This document shows, piece after piece, positions 29,690 through 39,627 of a DNA stretch of 64,000 nt. The position numbers and the translations under genes are program-made. How positions within the stretch are numbered: position 1 is the first letter of the stretch; every line of letters begins with the position of its first letter. The DNA is taken from NCBI RefSeq assembly GCF_019802045.1, contig NZ_JAHVHU010000014.1:1-64000 (forward strand), read 5' to 3'. This DNA is from Membranihabitans marinus (GTDB lineage Bacteria; Bacteroidota; Bacteroidia; Chitinophagales; Saprospiraceae). Under the pieces are notes generated by a model, which saw only the letters and a program-made list of their open reading frames with translations, was not told the origin of the DNA and did not search any database.

Positions 29690-30220
29690 TCAAACAATAG
29701 CCGCCGACAGCAGTAGTATGAAGGTGATGTCTTCTTGGTGATCTCTCAGGTAGGTTCGGAGAATTCGTAGCGCTTGCACCATATGATTTTTAACGGTATT
29801 CGGTGATATTTTCAATTCTTTTCCAATTTCACGGTACGAGAGGTCCTTCTCACGTGCCATGTTGTATATCCTCCATTGTTGAGGAGTCAGCTTTGTCAGT
29901 GCTGCTTTGAAGAGCGCCTTGGTTTCTTGATGTTCAATATGATTCATTATGGGATTCGTGCTGTTCACTTGCCCCCAAAGATATTCGCGGTATTTTCGGG
30001 AATGGGCTACTTTTCGATGGTGGTCTACGATTCGATTACGGGTGATGGTCCAAATGACCGATTCGATGTTATCTATTTTATCCAGTGTGTAGGATGCATA
30101 TAAACGGACAAATACATCATGTGTCAAATCAAGGGCTAGTTCCTCAGATTTGATGTGAAAGAGGATAAAACCATAGATTTTATCCTGGTACTCCTTATAA
30201 ATATCTCTTTTCCAGTTCAT
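29690..30220 (-). CDS. ECF (FecI-like) RNA polymerase sigma factor
   Basis: 176 residues starting MNWKRDIYKEYQDKIYG. Region 2 is SEELALDLTHDVFVRLYA and VIWTITRNRIVDHHRKVAHS. Region 4 is LTPQQWRIYNMAREKDLSYR followed by the helix-turn-helix EIGKELKISPNTVKNHMVQAL. It ends in a hydrophobic tail (ITFILLLSAAIV), like the other sigma factor in the window. It is divergent from FecR at 30338 with a 117-bp shared promoter region. The arrangement sigma, FecR, SusC with STN, SusD is the standard trans-envelope signalling set, so this factor probably drives the SusC3 operon. Confidence 0.93.
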   Translation of the reverse strand: MNWKRDIYKEYQDKIYGFILFHIKSEELALDLTHDVFVRLYASYTLDKIDNIESVIWTITRNRIVDHHRKVAHSRKYREYLWGQVNSTNPIMNHIEHQETKALFKAALTKLTPQQWRIYNMAREKDLSYREIGKELKISPNTVKNHMVQALRILRTYLRDHQEDITFILLLSAAIV

Positions 30221-30337
30221 GCTTGAGTTTCAATCGTATTGGACAATTTTAATTCATCAGGAATCTTTAAAATATTTTTAAAAAAATAGACTGTCAACTA
30301 GTCCTTTCTCTTCCTGAAGCGTCTACTTAGCACTTAA

Positions 30338-31381
30338 TTGATTGATGAACTCATTTTTAACTTAAGACATTTAAGATTGACTCAAGATAATAATAAAAAA
30401 GAAATTGGAGAACTATACCGTAAATATTTGCGCGGAGATCTCTCCAAAAAAGAATTTGAAGAGTTGTTTGATATAATTCAAGATGATGAAGACAACCAAA
30501 TGCTTCATAGAATCATTGATGATACGCTTCCAGCCGGGGTAAGCACTTCTCCACAAGCCAATACAGTTATCTCAGATCATATAGGTTCACCTACTACTCC
30601 GACAGGTGTTTTTAGTATATCCCGGAGGTCTTTTTACAGGCTGTCTGTGGCAGCCACCGTATTGATTTTATTGTTCGCCGTTTTCTATGCTCTTGACAGT
30701 AGCCAGGAAGAGTGGATCGTTCACACGACTGATTTTCAAGAAACGAAAGAGGTGGTGTTGCCTGATGGTAGCCGTATTGTCTTAAATGCAAACACAGAAT
30801 TAAAATGGAAGAAAGGCTTCGAGAAAGAAGACATCCGGACGGTTCACTTTGCAGGAGAGGGATACTTTGATGTTAATCACCTGGACGGGAAAGGCTTTGT
30901 GGTGAAAACTGGCTCGGTCGATGTCAATGTCCTCGGTACCGAGTTTAATCTGGAAACGCGCCGTCACCATACCAATGTGTTTCTGAAAGAAGGAAAGGTC
31001 GTACTCAAGGGGCGAGATATTCAGCCCATTGAAATGGTTCCGGGAGATCTGGTCCACTATGATACAGAAAAAAAGAAGATCAGCAAGGTGACGGATCAGT
31101 CATCCGAGTCAGCCCTCTCCTGGAAAGAAGGTGTATTCACTTTTGAAGATCTGACTGGCATCCAGATTCTGGATAAAATGGAGGACATCTACGGCAAGGA
31201 GTTTATCATAGAAACCCCGGGAAATCTCGGGGATATCATCGTTGTCCAGGGATTACCCTATACGGATTGGGATTTTACTCGGGAGGCTTTGGAGTTATCG
31301 CTGGGAGTGCGATTTATTGATTCGACATCCAATAAAATAATAGTTAAGACCAAACAAATGAGCGACAATCAAAATAATTAA
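30338..31381 (+). CDS. FecR-family anti-sigma factor (inner membrane)
   Basis: Up to 347 residues. The frame opens at TTG 30338, with another TTG at 30377; no in-frame ATG lies before the conserved N-terminal segment KEIGELYRKYLRGDLSKKEFEELFD, so a non-ATG start is needed. One transmembrane helix (LSVAATVLILLFAVFYAL) is near residue 110. The FecR domain has VVLPDGSRIVLNANTELKW, GEGYFDV, VNVLGTEFNLE and VFLKEGKVVL. The C-terminal DUF4974-like part contains FEDLTGIQILDKMEDIYGKE. It should hold the adjacent sigma factor until SusC3 signals. SusC3 begins 4 bp after its stop. Confidence 0.92.
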   Translation: MIDELIFNLRHLRLTQDNNKKEIGELYRKYLRGDLSKKEFEELFDIIQDDEDNQMLHRIIDDTLPAGVSTSPQANTVISDHIGSPTTPTGVFSISRRSFYRLSVAATVLILLFAVFYALDSSQEEWIVHTTDFQETKEVVLPDGSRIVLNANTELKWKKGFEKEDIRTVHFAGEGYFDVNHLDGKGFVVKTGSVDVNVLGTEFNLETRRHHTNVFLKEGKVVLKGRDIQPIEMVPGDLVHYDTEKKKISKVTDQSSESALSWKEGVFTFEDLTGIQILDKMEDIYGKEFIIETPGNLGDIIVVQGLPYTDWDFTREALELSLGVRFIDSTSNKIIVKTKQMSDNQNN

Positions 31382-31385
31382 GATT

Positions 31386-34300
31386 ATGAAAGTAGGATTT
31401 ACCTTTATTAAGTATTACGTATCGGTATTGGTTTTGGTTGTCTTGATGAGCACTCCCTATAGTTTACTAGCGTATCAGGGAGAGCCGATGGCCCTTGAAG
31501 AGGCGATACAAAGGATTAGCATACGATACGATGTATATTTTACTTACAATAAGTCGCTGATTAAGGATCATACAGTTGAATATGATGATTCAGGAGATGT
31601 TACATTATCAGAAGCAGTAGAGCAGGTATTATCAGAAACATCTCTTCGGTATCGTATCCATGAAAACAAATATGTAATCATATACCGAAGTGACCGGGAG
31701 GGTATATCCTCCTTAAAGAAGATGGCCCGACACCTTGATGATTTGATCCTTACGGAAGAAAAAAGAGAAAATAATGTGTTGAATACTATGCAGCAGCTTT
31801 CGTCAAAAAATAAGATGAGTAAGATTTATCTTAAAAAGCATCGCATGGTACTCAATGTTTCCGGTACTGTCACTGATGAAACGGGAGGTCCGCTCATAGG
31901 AGTGAATATTAAGGTGAAAGGTACTAATAAAGGAACCTCTACAGATCTTGAAGGTAGATTCATCTTTCGAGATGTAAATGAACAGGCTACTTTGGTGTTT
32001 TCTTATGTGGGGTACCAAACCCAACAAGTGGAGTTGAAAGGAAGAACAAATATTTCTGTGACGATGACAGAGGATCTGCAGACTTTGGATGAAGTCGTGG
32101 TGGTGGGATATGGAACACAGAAAAAGAGCGATGTAACGGGTTCTGTGGTTTCGTTTGACACGGAGATCCTAGAAAGCCGTCCGCAAACGAATCTGATCCA
32201 GGCTCTCCAGGGAAATGTGCCAGGTATGACCGTCACCACATCAGGCTCGTCGGCAGAAGATGGTGCCACTATTCTCATCCGTGGCCAGAATTCCATCACA
32301 GCCAGCAACAGCCCGCTGGTCATCATGGATGGTGTACCTTACAACGGTTCATTTTCCGAGATCAACCCAAACGATGTGAAACGTATCGAAGTACTAAAGG
32401 ATGCTTCTTCTACGGCTATTTATGGATCCAGGGGAGCCAATGGCGTTATTTTAATTACTACAAAAAGCGGTCAGGCTGGAAAGATGCGGATCAATTACAG
32501 CGGAATGTACAGCTTCGACAACATCGCTCACCTTCCGGACATGCAAAATGCATCCGAATACTGGGCAGACCGGATCGAAAGAAATGTGATCAATGTACTT
32601 ACCCAGCCCAGTAACACCGAAAGCCTCCGGGATCGTCTTTACGAAGTGTTCAATGGTGAAGACACCGAGATCAGTGCTTTTATGGAAGGGTACCCCGGAC
32701 AAACTTGGGACGGATTTATCGACAACCTGCTCAGCCAATACCCGGATAATGTTCATGACCGTGGAACTTTGTTGTCACTGGCAGATGATCTGGCATATCC
32801 GACCAATGGCCGTGATATAGACTGGATCGACCTAGCTACCCGGACTGGGCACAAGCAACAGCATAGCCTATCCGTTTCAGGTGGAACCGAACAGACAAAA
32901 TATTACCTGTCGGGAATATACACGAATACAACTGGGATCGCACGGGGGGATAAATTTGAAAAGATGACCTTCCGGGTCAACCTGGACCAGAGGTTGCTCA
33001 AAGGTCTCCATTATGGAACCAATACCCAGATTGGTTTTTTTGATCGCGGAGGTCACGCTGCCACCTGGGGAGGAAACAGCGGTGCTTTTATGTTGAGCCC
33101 ATTGTATGTCCCCTTTAATGAAAACGGAACGATCAATCTAAGCCCTATACCGGAAGATACGAAGATCCAGAACCCGTTGGAACCCCTGCTTTTTGAAAAT
33201 GAAGACAATGAAACACGGGTTATCACCAACCACTACCTGGATTGGGAAATACCCGGCATTTCGGGGTTAAAGTACAAATTGAATACAGGTTTTACCTGGA
33301 ATGCCAACGATAATAAAACCTACAAAGGACTCAATACTGTAACTGGCCGGATAGATGGAGGCAACCTGCACATAGGCAACTTTAAGGACAATTCCTGGAT
33401 CATTGAAAACATATTGAGCTACCATAAGGAAATGGGACTTCATTCCCTGTTTTTCACAGGATTATACAGTGCCCAGGAGAATAAAAGAGAAAACAACCGT
33501 ATAAACGGCCGGGGATTTGCCAATGATGTCATGTCTTTTTTTCAGCCTGCCCAGGCTCAAATTCTGACAGCTGATGCAGCGTACGCCAGGAAAGGCTATA
33601 TCTCCCAAATGCTCCGGGCCAATTACTCCTATGACAATCGTTATCTGATCACAGCAACGCTGCGACGCGATGGCTATTCCGCTTTTGGGGATGATACGAA
33701 ATTTGGATTATTTCCTTCTGTTGCCCTGGGCTGGAACCTGGCCAATGAATCCTTTTTTGCAGATATGACCGCTTTCGACCAGTTGAAATTGCGATTATCA
33801 TATGGCGAAAATGGCAATGAGGCTATAGGTCCCTATTCTACTTTGCCGAGAATGTCCTCTAAAAATTATATTTCACCCGATCAGACCCAATTGTTCGGTT
33901 TCTTTCCACAACGGTTATCCAATCCCAGCCTCGGTTGGGAAACGACGAAGTCCTTGAATGCAGGAATTGATTTTTCGTTAAAAAGCGGACGGTTCAGCGG
34001 CAGTTTGGATGTATATACATCCCGGACCTCTGATTTGCTGTTGAATGAAACCATTTCAGCGATTAACGGAACGACTTCCATTCTGAGAAACATAGGAGAA
34101 ACCCTGAATCATGGAGCTGAAGTTCAACTTTCAAGCATCAACATGAGTTCCAGGGACTTCTCTTGGGAAACGATCATGAATTTCAGTACTTATCAGTCAG
34201 AGATCGTCCAGGTAGGATTGAAGGATGATGATGGTGCTTACATCGATGATGTGGCGAGTCAATGGTTTATCGGTCACCCTGTGAATGTGAACTTTGATTA

Positions 34301-34970
34301 TGAAGTGGATCGTATTCTTCAAAAGGAAGATTTTATGGTGGATGGAAGCGGAGTTTATATCCTGGATGAAAACAACAACTATCAATTGCGTCCGGAAGTG
34401 GCAGAGGAGATCGTTCTTGTCACCAATACAGCACGTCCCGGCCAACCCATTCTCCGGGATGTTAATGGCGATGGAGTAATTACCGGTTCCGATGATAAGG
34501 TCATACATGGAAACCGGAATCCTGATTTTCTGGCAGGCCTTACCAATACGGTCCGTTATAAAAGCTGGAGCTTCACCGTCTTTCTGAACGGTGTCTGGGG
34601 GGTAACTAAGGCCAATGGATTGATCAACAGTCGGAGCATTGGCCCAAGACGAAAGTTGAATATTAATTACTGGTCACCTGAAAATCCAGTGAATACTTAC
34701 CCGGGAATAAACGCAGGAAGCCAGCTCAATGTGCCGGGATATGCACCCTATCACAAAGCGGATTTTATCCGGTTACAGGATATAAGCCTGTCCTATAAAG
34801 TTCCCGGATCAACATTAATCCGGTGGCCAGTATCAGGCATCGAGGGTTTCATCAACGTTAAGAATGCATACACCTTTACTTCCTGGCAAGGCCTTGATCC
34901 GGAATATTCGAGTCAGTCCGGAGTACCAAGAGCACGGAGCTTTATTTTTGGTCTGAGACTAACCCTTTAA
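31386..34970 (+). CDS. SusC/RagA-type TonB-dependent receptor with STN domain (SusC3)
   Basis: 1194 residues. Signal peptide about 1-28. The STN domain is at about 30-105 (EEAIQRISIRYDVYFTYNKS, ENKYVIIYRSD) and the carboxypeptidase-regulatory-like domain at about 155-240 (VSGTVTDETGGPLIGVNI). The plug has DEVVVVGYGTQKKSDVTGSV, ILIRGQNSITASNSPLVIMD and YGSRGANGVILITTKSG. A full barrel ends in FIFGLRLTL. The plug is of the common RagA type and differs from SusC1 and SusC2. It is the entry channel and signal transducer for the sulfatase/lyase operon that follows. Confidence 0.95.
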   Translation: MKVGFTFIKYYVSVLVLVVLMSTPYSLLAYQGEPMALEEAIQRISIRYDVYFTYNKSLIKDHTVEYDDSGDVTLSEAVEQVLSETSLRYRIHENKYVIIYRSDREGISSLKKMARHLDDLILTEEKRENNVLNTMQQLSSKNKMSKIYLKKHRMVLNVSGTVTDETGGPLIGVNIKVKGTNKGTSTDLEGRFIFRDVNEQATLVFSYVGYQTQQVELKGRTNISVTMTEDLQTLDEVVVVGYGTQKKSDVTGSVVSFDTEILESRPQTNLIQALQGNVPGMTVTTSGSSAEDGATILIRGQNSITASNSPLVIMDGVPYNGSFSEINPNDVKRIEVLKDASSTAIYGSRGANGVILITTKSGQAGKMRINYSGMYSFDNIAHLPDMQNASEYWADRIERNVINVLTQPSNTESLRDRLYEVFNGEDTEISAFMEGYPGQTWDGFIDNLLSQYPDNVHDRGTLLSLADDLAYPTNGRDIDWIDLATRTGHKQQHSLSVSGGTEQTKYYLSGIYTNTTGIARGDKFEKMTFRVNLDQRLLKGLHYGTNTQIGFFDRGGHAATWGGNSGAFMLSPLYVPFNENGTINLSPIPEDTKIQNPLEPLLFENEDNETRVITNHYLDWEIPGISGLKYKLNTGFTWNANDNKTYKGLNTVTGRIDGGNLHIGNFKDNSWIIENILSYHKEMGLHSLFFTGLYSAQENKRENNRINGRGFANDVMSFFQPAQAQILTADAAYARKGYISQMLRANYSYDNRYLITATLRRDGYSAFGDDTKFGLFPSVALGWNLANESFFADMTAFDQLKLRLSYGENGNEAIGPYSTLPRMSSKNYISPDQTQLFGFFPQRLSNPSLGWETTKSLNAGIDFSLKSGRFSGSLDVYTSRTSDLLLNETISAINGTTSILRNIGETLNHGAEVQLSSINMSSRDFSWETIMNFSTYQSEIVQVGLKDDDGAYIDDVASQWFIGHPVNVNFDYEVDRILQKEDFMVDGSGVYILDENNNYQLRPEVAEEIVLVTNTARPGQPILRDVNGDGVITGSDDKVIHGNRNPDFLAGLTNTVRYKSWSFTVFLNGVWGVTKANGLINSRSIGPRRKLNINYWSPENPVNTYPGINAGSQLNVPGYAPYHKADFIRLQDISLSYKVPGSTLIRWPVSGIEGFINVKNAYTFTSWQGLDPEYSSQSGVPRARSFIFGLRLTL

Positions 34971-34990
34971 TTAGCTAAACACCAAACACA

Positions 34991-36868
34991 ATGAGATACT
35001 TTAAAACATTATTCCTGACCACTGTTGGACTCCTTATTGTACTTAGTTGTAATGAAGATGAATTCCTTCGTGAAGAACCCCGGGACAGCATTTTCGCGAA
35101 TAACCTGTTCAATAGCTATTCTGGATTTGAATCGGGCATGAATGCGGTTTATGCGCAAATGCGTGAAATGTATACCAAGGGAGATACCCGGACAAGGGAT
35201 CAGCTTTGGGTAATGAATACCGACAATGTTTCCACCCGCACAACTTCCGTAAATCAGTTTTTGGATATCGCTGCGGGATGGAGTGAAGTTTCTGGCGTGT
35301 ACAATTGGCTTTTCCGGGTCATCAACTCGACGAACATGATCATCCACAGAGCAGAAAATAACCCTGACGTAGACTGGGAAGGAGCGACCGGCATGGAAGC
35401 TGAAAATAACCGGAAATTAATTTTGGGACAGGCAAGAGTAGCTCGGGCGTGGGCTTACCGGCTTTTGATTTATGCTTTTGGGCCCGTTCCCCTGAGTACG
35501 GAAGAAATCACCGGGGCTACCTATAGCAACGCCTGGGAAAGAGTTGATATCGCAAGTATAAAGAATCAAATGGTAGAAGATCTGCAATATGGAGTGGAAA
35601 ATCTCCCGCTGCTGACCTCTGATGTCTCCAGGATCAATGGATCAGCCGCCCGGCATTATCTGGGGGAAACCTATCTGTCCATGGGTGAATTTCAAAAGGC
35701 CATTGAAGTGCTGAAACCTCTGGTTGAATCTGAAGGATATGAATTGGTCCATAAACGGATGGGGCGAACCGCCAACGACCCGGATGGTAATTATTTTATG
35801 GATATGATCCGAAACCCGTACCATGCCGATGGAAATACAGAAACCATCTTTGTGCTGGCCAATGGGACAGATCTTCCCGGGTCAGCAATGACAAGTTTGC
35901 TCGATTCCTGGACCGGAGAATATAGAAAACATAAAAAAATCAAACAAAACGCAGAATGGTATGAGCGGTTTGGTGGTTTTGGCAAGGCCCGGTACCTGAT
36001 GACACCCTGGGCTATGATGGATCAGAAAATGTATGCCCTGTACGATGAATTGAAAGATAAAAAAGATCCTGAAGATCCCCACATCATCGACCACTGGCTG
36101 TGGCATAATGAGGATACTCGTGATAATTTCCTGTATGAGATGGATGATATCCGTGGGCAGGGGACTTCCATTCGCAGGTATTGGGTCTATGACTGGAATG
36201 AGAATGGTACTGTGACCGACTCCCCATCGCATACCTTGAAAGAAACACTTTATAAAAATGATGCTTCCCTGATGGACCGAGGGAATAAAGGGGATACCAT
36301 CTATGGATTTTTTATTTTCAAACCCGACAATCTTGGAAATCCCAACTGGCAGGACAAGCATACTTATCTCTATCCCCGTAAATGGGAAACAGATGCTGCC
36401 ACTACGACGGATTTCGGTTCAAAGGACAACAGTTGGTTTTCCATCCCCCACATTCGAATCGCAGAGAGTTACCTACTCTATGCTGAAGCCCAGTTGATGA
36501 TTGGCAACTCAAATGAAGCAGCCCAGTGGATTAATAAACTAAGAAACAGAGCCCTGACCTCTCCCGTGCCTCCCGAACAAATAACTATTGATTTTATTCT
36601 GGATGAACGCTCTCGTGAACTCATCGGTGAAGAACAGAGAAGGATCTCCCTTCTGAGGACCGGTAAATACCTGGAAAGAGTACGGAAATACAATGCTATG
36701 TCAAAAGATTATATTCAGGATTTTCATAAATTGTATCCTTTTCCGGCGGATGCCATAGATGCAAATAAAGATCGAATCTTAGAACAGAACGATGGCTATG
36801 GCAGCGGAGGTGGGGTCATGGTGGATTTTACCCCTGAAGGATATCCTGACGAAGGCAATAATCCATAA
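34991..36868 (+). CDS. SusD/RagB-type glycan-binding lipoprotein (SusD3)
   Basis: 625 residues with an SPII signal (GLLIVLSC, then NEDEFLREEP). SusD motifs are NNLFNSYSGFESGMNAVYAQ, ILGQARVARAWAYRLLIYAF, GETYLSMGEFQKAIEVLKPL (a TPR-like repeat) and IRIAESYLLYAEAQLMIGN. The C-terminal LYPFPADAIDANKDRILEQN is the usual end signal, but about 20 extra residues follow it. It lies 20 bp after SusC3. It would capture oligomers released by surface lyases of the same operon. Confidence 0.94.
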   Translation: MRYFKTLFLTTVGLLIVLSCNEDEFLREEPRDSIFANNLFNSYSGFESGMNAVYAQMREMYTKGDTRTRDQLWVMNTDNVSTRTTSVNQFLDIAAGWSEVSGVYNWLFRVINSTNMIIHRAENNPDVDWEGATGMEAENNRKLILGQARVARAWAYRLLIYAFGPVPLSTEEITGATYSNAWERVDIASIKNQMVEDLQYGVENLPLLTSDVSRINGSAARHYLGETYLSMGEFQKAIEVLKPLVESEGYELVHKRMGRTANDPDGNYFMDMIRNPYHADGNTETIFVLANGTDLPGSAMTSLLDSWTGEYRKHKKIKQNAEWYERFGGFGKARYLMTPWAMMDQKMYALYDELKDKKDPEDPHIIDHWLWHNEDTRDNFLYEMDDIRGQGTSIRRYWVYDWNENGTVTDSPSHTLKETLYKNDASLMDRGNKGDTIYGFFIFKPDNLGNPNWQDKHTYLYPRKWETDAATTTDFGSKDNSWFSIPHIRIAESYLLYAEAQLMIGNSNEAAQWINKLRNRALTSPVPPEQITIDFILDERSRELIGEEQRRISLLRTGKYLERVRKYNAMSKDYIQDFHKLYPFPADAIDANKDRILEQNDGYGSGGGVMVDFTPEGYPDEGNNP

Positions 36869-36904
36869 CAAGTTTTTATAGCAGCCATTGAAACGGTCAT
36901 ATAC

Positions 36905-38221
36905 ATGAGAATTTACATCTGTTTATTTATCTTCTCTGTGCTCTCCGCAGTTCTTGGTCGTGGGATCGACCGTCCTAATGTTATTATATACCTTTCGGAT
37001 GATCATGGAGCCGATGATGCTGCATGCCTGGGGAATCCCGATCTCCAAACGCCTATTATCGATCAAATGGCGCGGGAAGGAATGATTTTTTCCAGGGCAT
37101 TTTCGGCAACTAGTGTGTGTACCCCTTCCCGCTCTGTATTGTTTACAGGTCTGTACCCCCACTCCAATGGCTGCGATCAGAATCACGGTCGTATTCGTTC
37201 CGGCATCAGGACATTGCCTGCCTACCTCAAGCCATTAGGGTACCAAGTAGTGTTGGCAGGGAAAAAGCATATCCGTCCTGAAAATGCATTTGACTTCGAT
37301 TATATCGGTCTGCACGATATCCCTGAATTTCTCGAACACATCGGCAACACTCCATTTTGCTTGATCATCGCTACCCACACACCTCATCAACCCTATTTCA
37401 ACCATAAAAGTGGATACAGAAATATTACACCAAAGGTCTGGATGCCTGATACGAAAGAAACCCGTCAATTCACAGCCGCGTATTATGACCATGTGGATCT
37501 CCTGGACCGTGAATTAGGAAGCTACTTGTATTGGGTAGAAAAATATGGATACGATCACGCATTACAAATATATACGAGTGATCACGGCCCGGCCTTCCCT
37601 TTTGCCAAATGGACGCTTTACAATCAGGGGATTCGCGTGCCGTTTATAGTCAAGTGGTCCGGAAAAGTGCCGCCAAACTCCACAATCAATGCGCTTATAA
37701 GTTTGACAGACCTGCTCCCGACCCTCATAGAGACTGCTGGCGGCCAAGTGCCGGATGGATTGGATGGTAAAAGCCTGTTGTCGTTGTTTCAGGGGCATCG
37801 TGAATCGATCCATGATCAAATTTATGCTACTTATACCAATCAGGGCGTGAACGGAGCGAACACCTATCCGATACGTGCCATAATAGGAAATACCTACAAG
37901 TTGATCGTCAATATCCGCCATGAAAACGAATTCCATATTAAAAGAATGGATGAACCGGATGATCGTGCTGTGACAGACAGCTATAAGGTGATCCAATCGT
38001 GGATAAAAAGCGGGAAAGGTGAGCGGGCCAGGCAGTTCCTGAAGCGTCCGGCGATTGAACTTTATCAGATCAAAACAGATCCGTATGAGCTAAACAATCT
38101 TGCCACCAACACTGAATATCGGCAGGTGATATCAAAAATGATGGATGATCTATTGGTGTGGATGGAGACCCAGGGTGACCCGTTAACGGATGAGATGAAG
38201 GCATTAAAAGAGAATTTGTAA
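36905..38221 (+). CDS. Type I sulfatase, sulfoglucosamine sulfohydrolase-like
   Basis: 438 residues with a signal peptide of about 20. The formylglycine motif is CTPSR with Cys72, so it needs a maturation enzyme encoded elsewhere. Metal ligands fit YLSDDHGADD at the N-terminus and YTSDHG later. The N-terminal pattern (DDHGADDAACLGN ... TSVCTPSRSVLFTGLYPHSNG ... GKKHIRP) resembles the N-sulfoglucosamine sulfohydrolase branch (S1_8-like). The protein is shorter than typical SGSH (about 500), mainly in the middle after the GKKHIRP segment. Subfamily and substrate are inference. It starts 36 bp after SusD3 and opens the enzyme block. Confidence 0.88.
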   Translation: MRIYICLFIFSVLSAVLGRGIDRPNVIIYLSDDHGADDAACLGNPDLQTPIIDQMAREGMIFSRAFSATSVCTPSRSVLFTGLYPHSNGCDQNHGRIRSGIRTLPAYLKPLGYQVVLAGKKHIRPENAFDFDYIGLHDIPEFLEHIGNTPFCLIIATHTPHQPYFNHKSGYRNITPKVWMPDTKETRQFTAAYYDHVDLLDRELGSYLYWVEKYGYDHALQIYTSDHGPAFPFAKWTLYNQGIRVPFIVKWSGKVPPNSTINALISLTDLLPTLIETAGGQVPDGLDGKSLLSLFQGHRESIHDQIYATYTNQGVNGANTYPIRAIIGNTYKLIVNIRHENEFHIKRMDEPDDRAVTDSYKVIQSWIKSGKGERARQFLKRPAIELYQIKTDPYELNNLATNTEYRQVISKMMDDLLVWMETQGDPLTDEMKALKENL

Positions 38222-38238
38222 ACGGAAAAGAGACACCA

Positions 38239-39615
38239 ATGAACAGACGTAAATTTATAAAAATGACTTCAGCAGGATCGCTTGCAATAGCTGCAGGACC
38301 TGCTGTCTGGTCGATACATGCATCCGATTGGGAGGAACGTCCATGTCCCTTTGAAACCTACAGAAAAGGACGGACTATGGTGCCTATAGTCAAAGTTACA
38401 CCGGACGATGGGTATTATATCCATACCTTTTATGATGAATGTCCCTGGAGTCCGGATGGAAGATATCTTTTAGTGACCCGGCTGCCCTATCAGAAAAAGA
38501 AACCAAGGTGGGGCGATACGGCAGAAATTTGTCTCATAGATCTATCCGGACAAACCATCCGGAAAATATATGAAACCCGCGCCTGGTCGTTTCAGCTGGG
38601 TGCCAACGCCCAGTGGAGTGATGTTTCATCCCGATATGTGTACATCAACGATCTGATCAATAATGTGCCGGTTTGCGTTCGCATTGATATCACATCCGGA
38701 AAAATCCTGGCATACGCCGGACCGAAATACGACATATCCCCGAATGGCCAATGGGTGGCCGGGCCTAACTTGAATTACGTTAACATTACCCAGTACGGGT
38801 ATTCTTTGCCTGATCCGCCTTCCGGTATCCCTCATCAGTTGAAAAAATCACAAATGGACACGGAAGGTTTGTGGTTGACGGATCTGCAGACAAATGAAAA
38901 AAAATTACTGGCCAGTATGAATGATTTGTACCGTCAATGCATTCCGGAAGATCAAAATTTTTATAAAGATGGCGTGTACTATGCTTTTCACACCAAATTC
39001 AATAGTCAAAGTTCCCGGATCATGCAGGTATTTCGGTGTTTGTTCAATGGAGAGGGTAGACATGCTTCCTTATTTACCCTAGATACAGACGGTAACAATA
39101 TTGTCCAATGCCTGTCCAGAAACAAATGGAATCAGAAGGCGGAACTGGGTGGTAGTGGAAATCACCCCAACTGGCATCCCGATGGCGACCATATCATCAT
39201 GAATACGATACCCACGTGGCAGGGATACAAGAACATGCGGTTCTCCATGTTTAAGCATGACGGCTCGGAGTTTCAGGTCCTTTCGGAAAAACACCTCGGA
39301 AGCGGACACCCCCGTGTTGATCCTCAGACAAAGTATCTTATAGCTGATGCATACCGGAAACAGACCTATGTGACCAAAAATGATGAAATACCGATCCGGT
39401 TTATCGACCTCGCCAGTGACCGTGAATATACCCTCTGCACCATTTCCAATGATGTGGGTAATAAAGGAAAAATGTATTCCGATGAAGGAGGGAGTCAATT
39501 CAAGTTGGATCCTCATCCCACCTGGAACAGGAATTATTCGGAAGTGTGTTTCAATGGAGCTCCCGAAGGTAAACGTCAGGTTTTTATCGCAGATATAGCT
39601 TCAATAGTCAACTAG
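38239..39615 (+). CDS. Tat-exported TolB/oligogalacturonate-lyase-like beta-propeller protein
   Basis: 458 residues. The N-terminus NRRKFIKMTSAGSLAIAAGP is a twin-arginine signal, meaning export of a folded, possibly metal-loaded protein. The rest shows propeller blades of the TolB/WD40-like type (CPWSPDGRYLLVTRLPY, DISPNGQWVAGP, HPNWHPDGDHIIMNT, GHPRVDPQTKYLIADAY, DPHPTWNRNYSEVCFN). Conserved His residues in the last three blades recall the metal-binding face of PL22-type oligogalacturonate lyases. The protein sits between a sulfatase and a lyase, so a lyase role on uronate oligomers is plausible but unproved. The spacing to its neighbours is 17 and 12 bp. Confidence 0.65.
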   Translation: MNRRKFIKMTSAGSLAIAAGPAVWSIHASDWEERPCPFETYRKGRTMVPIVKVTPDDGYYIHTFYDECPWSPDGRYLLVTRLPYQKKKPRWGDTAEICLIDLSGQTIRKIYETRAWSFQLGANAQWSDVSSRYVYINDLINNVPVCVRIDITSGKILAYAGPKYDISPNGQWVAGPNLNYVNITQYGYSLPDPPSGIPHQLKKSQMDTEGLWLTDLQTNEKKLLASMNDLYRQCIPEDQNFYKDGVYYAFHTKFNSQSSRIMQVFRCLFNGEGRHASLFTLDTDGNNIVQCLSRNKWNQKAELGGSGNHPNWHPDGDHIIMNTIPTWQGYKNMRFSMFKHDGSEFQVLSEKHLGSGHPRVDPQTKYLIADAYRKQTYVTKNDEIPIRFIDLASDREYTLCTISNDVGNKGKMYSDEGGSQFKLDPHPTWNRNYSEVCFNGAPEGKRQVFIADIASIVN

Positions 39616-39627
39616 AAAGATATCACC

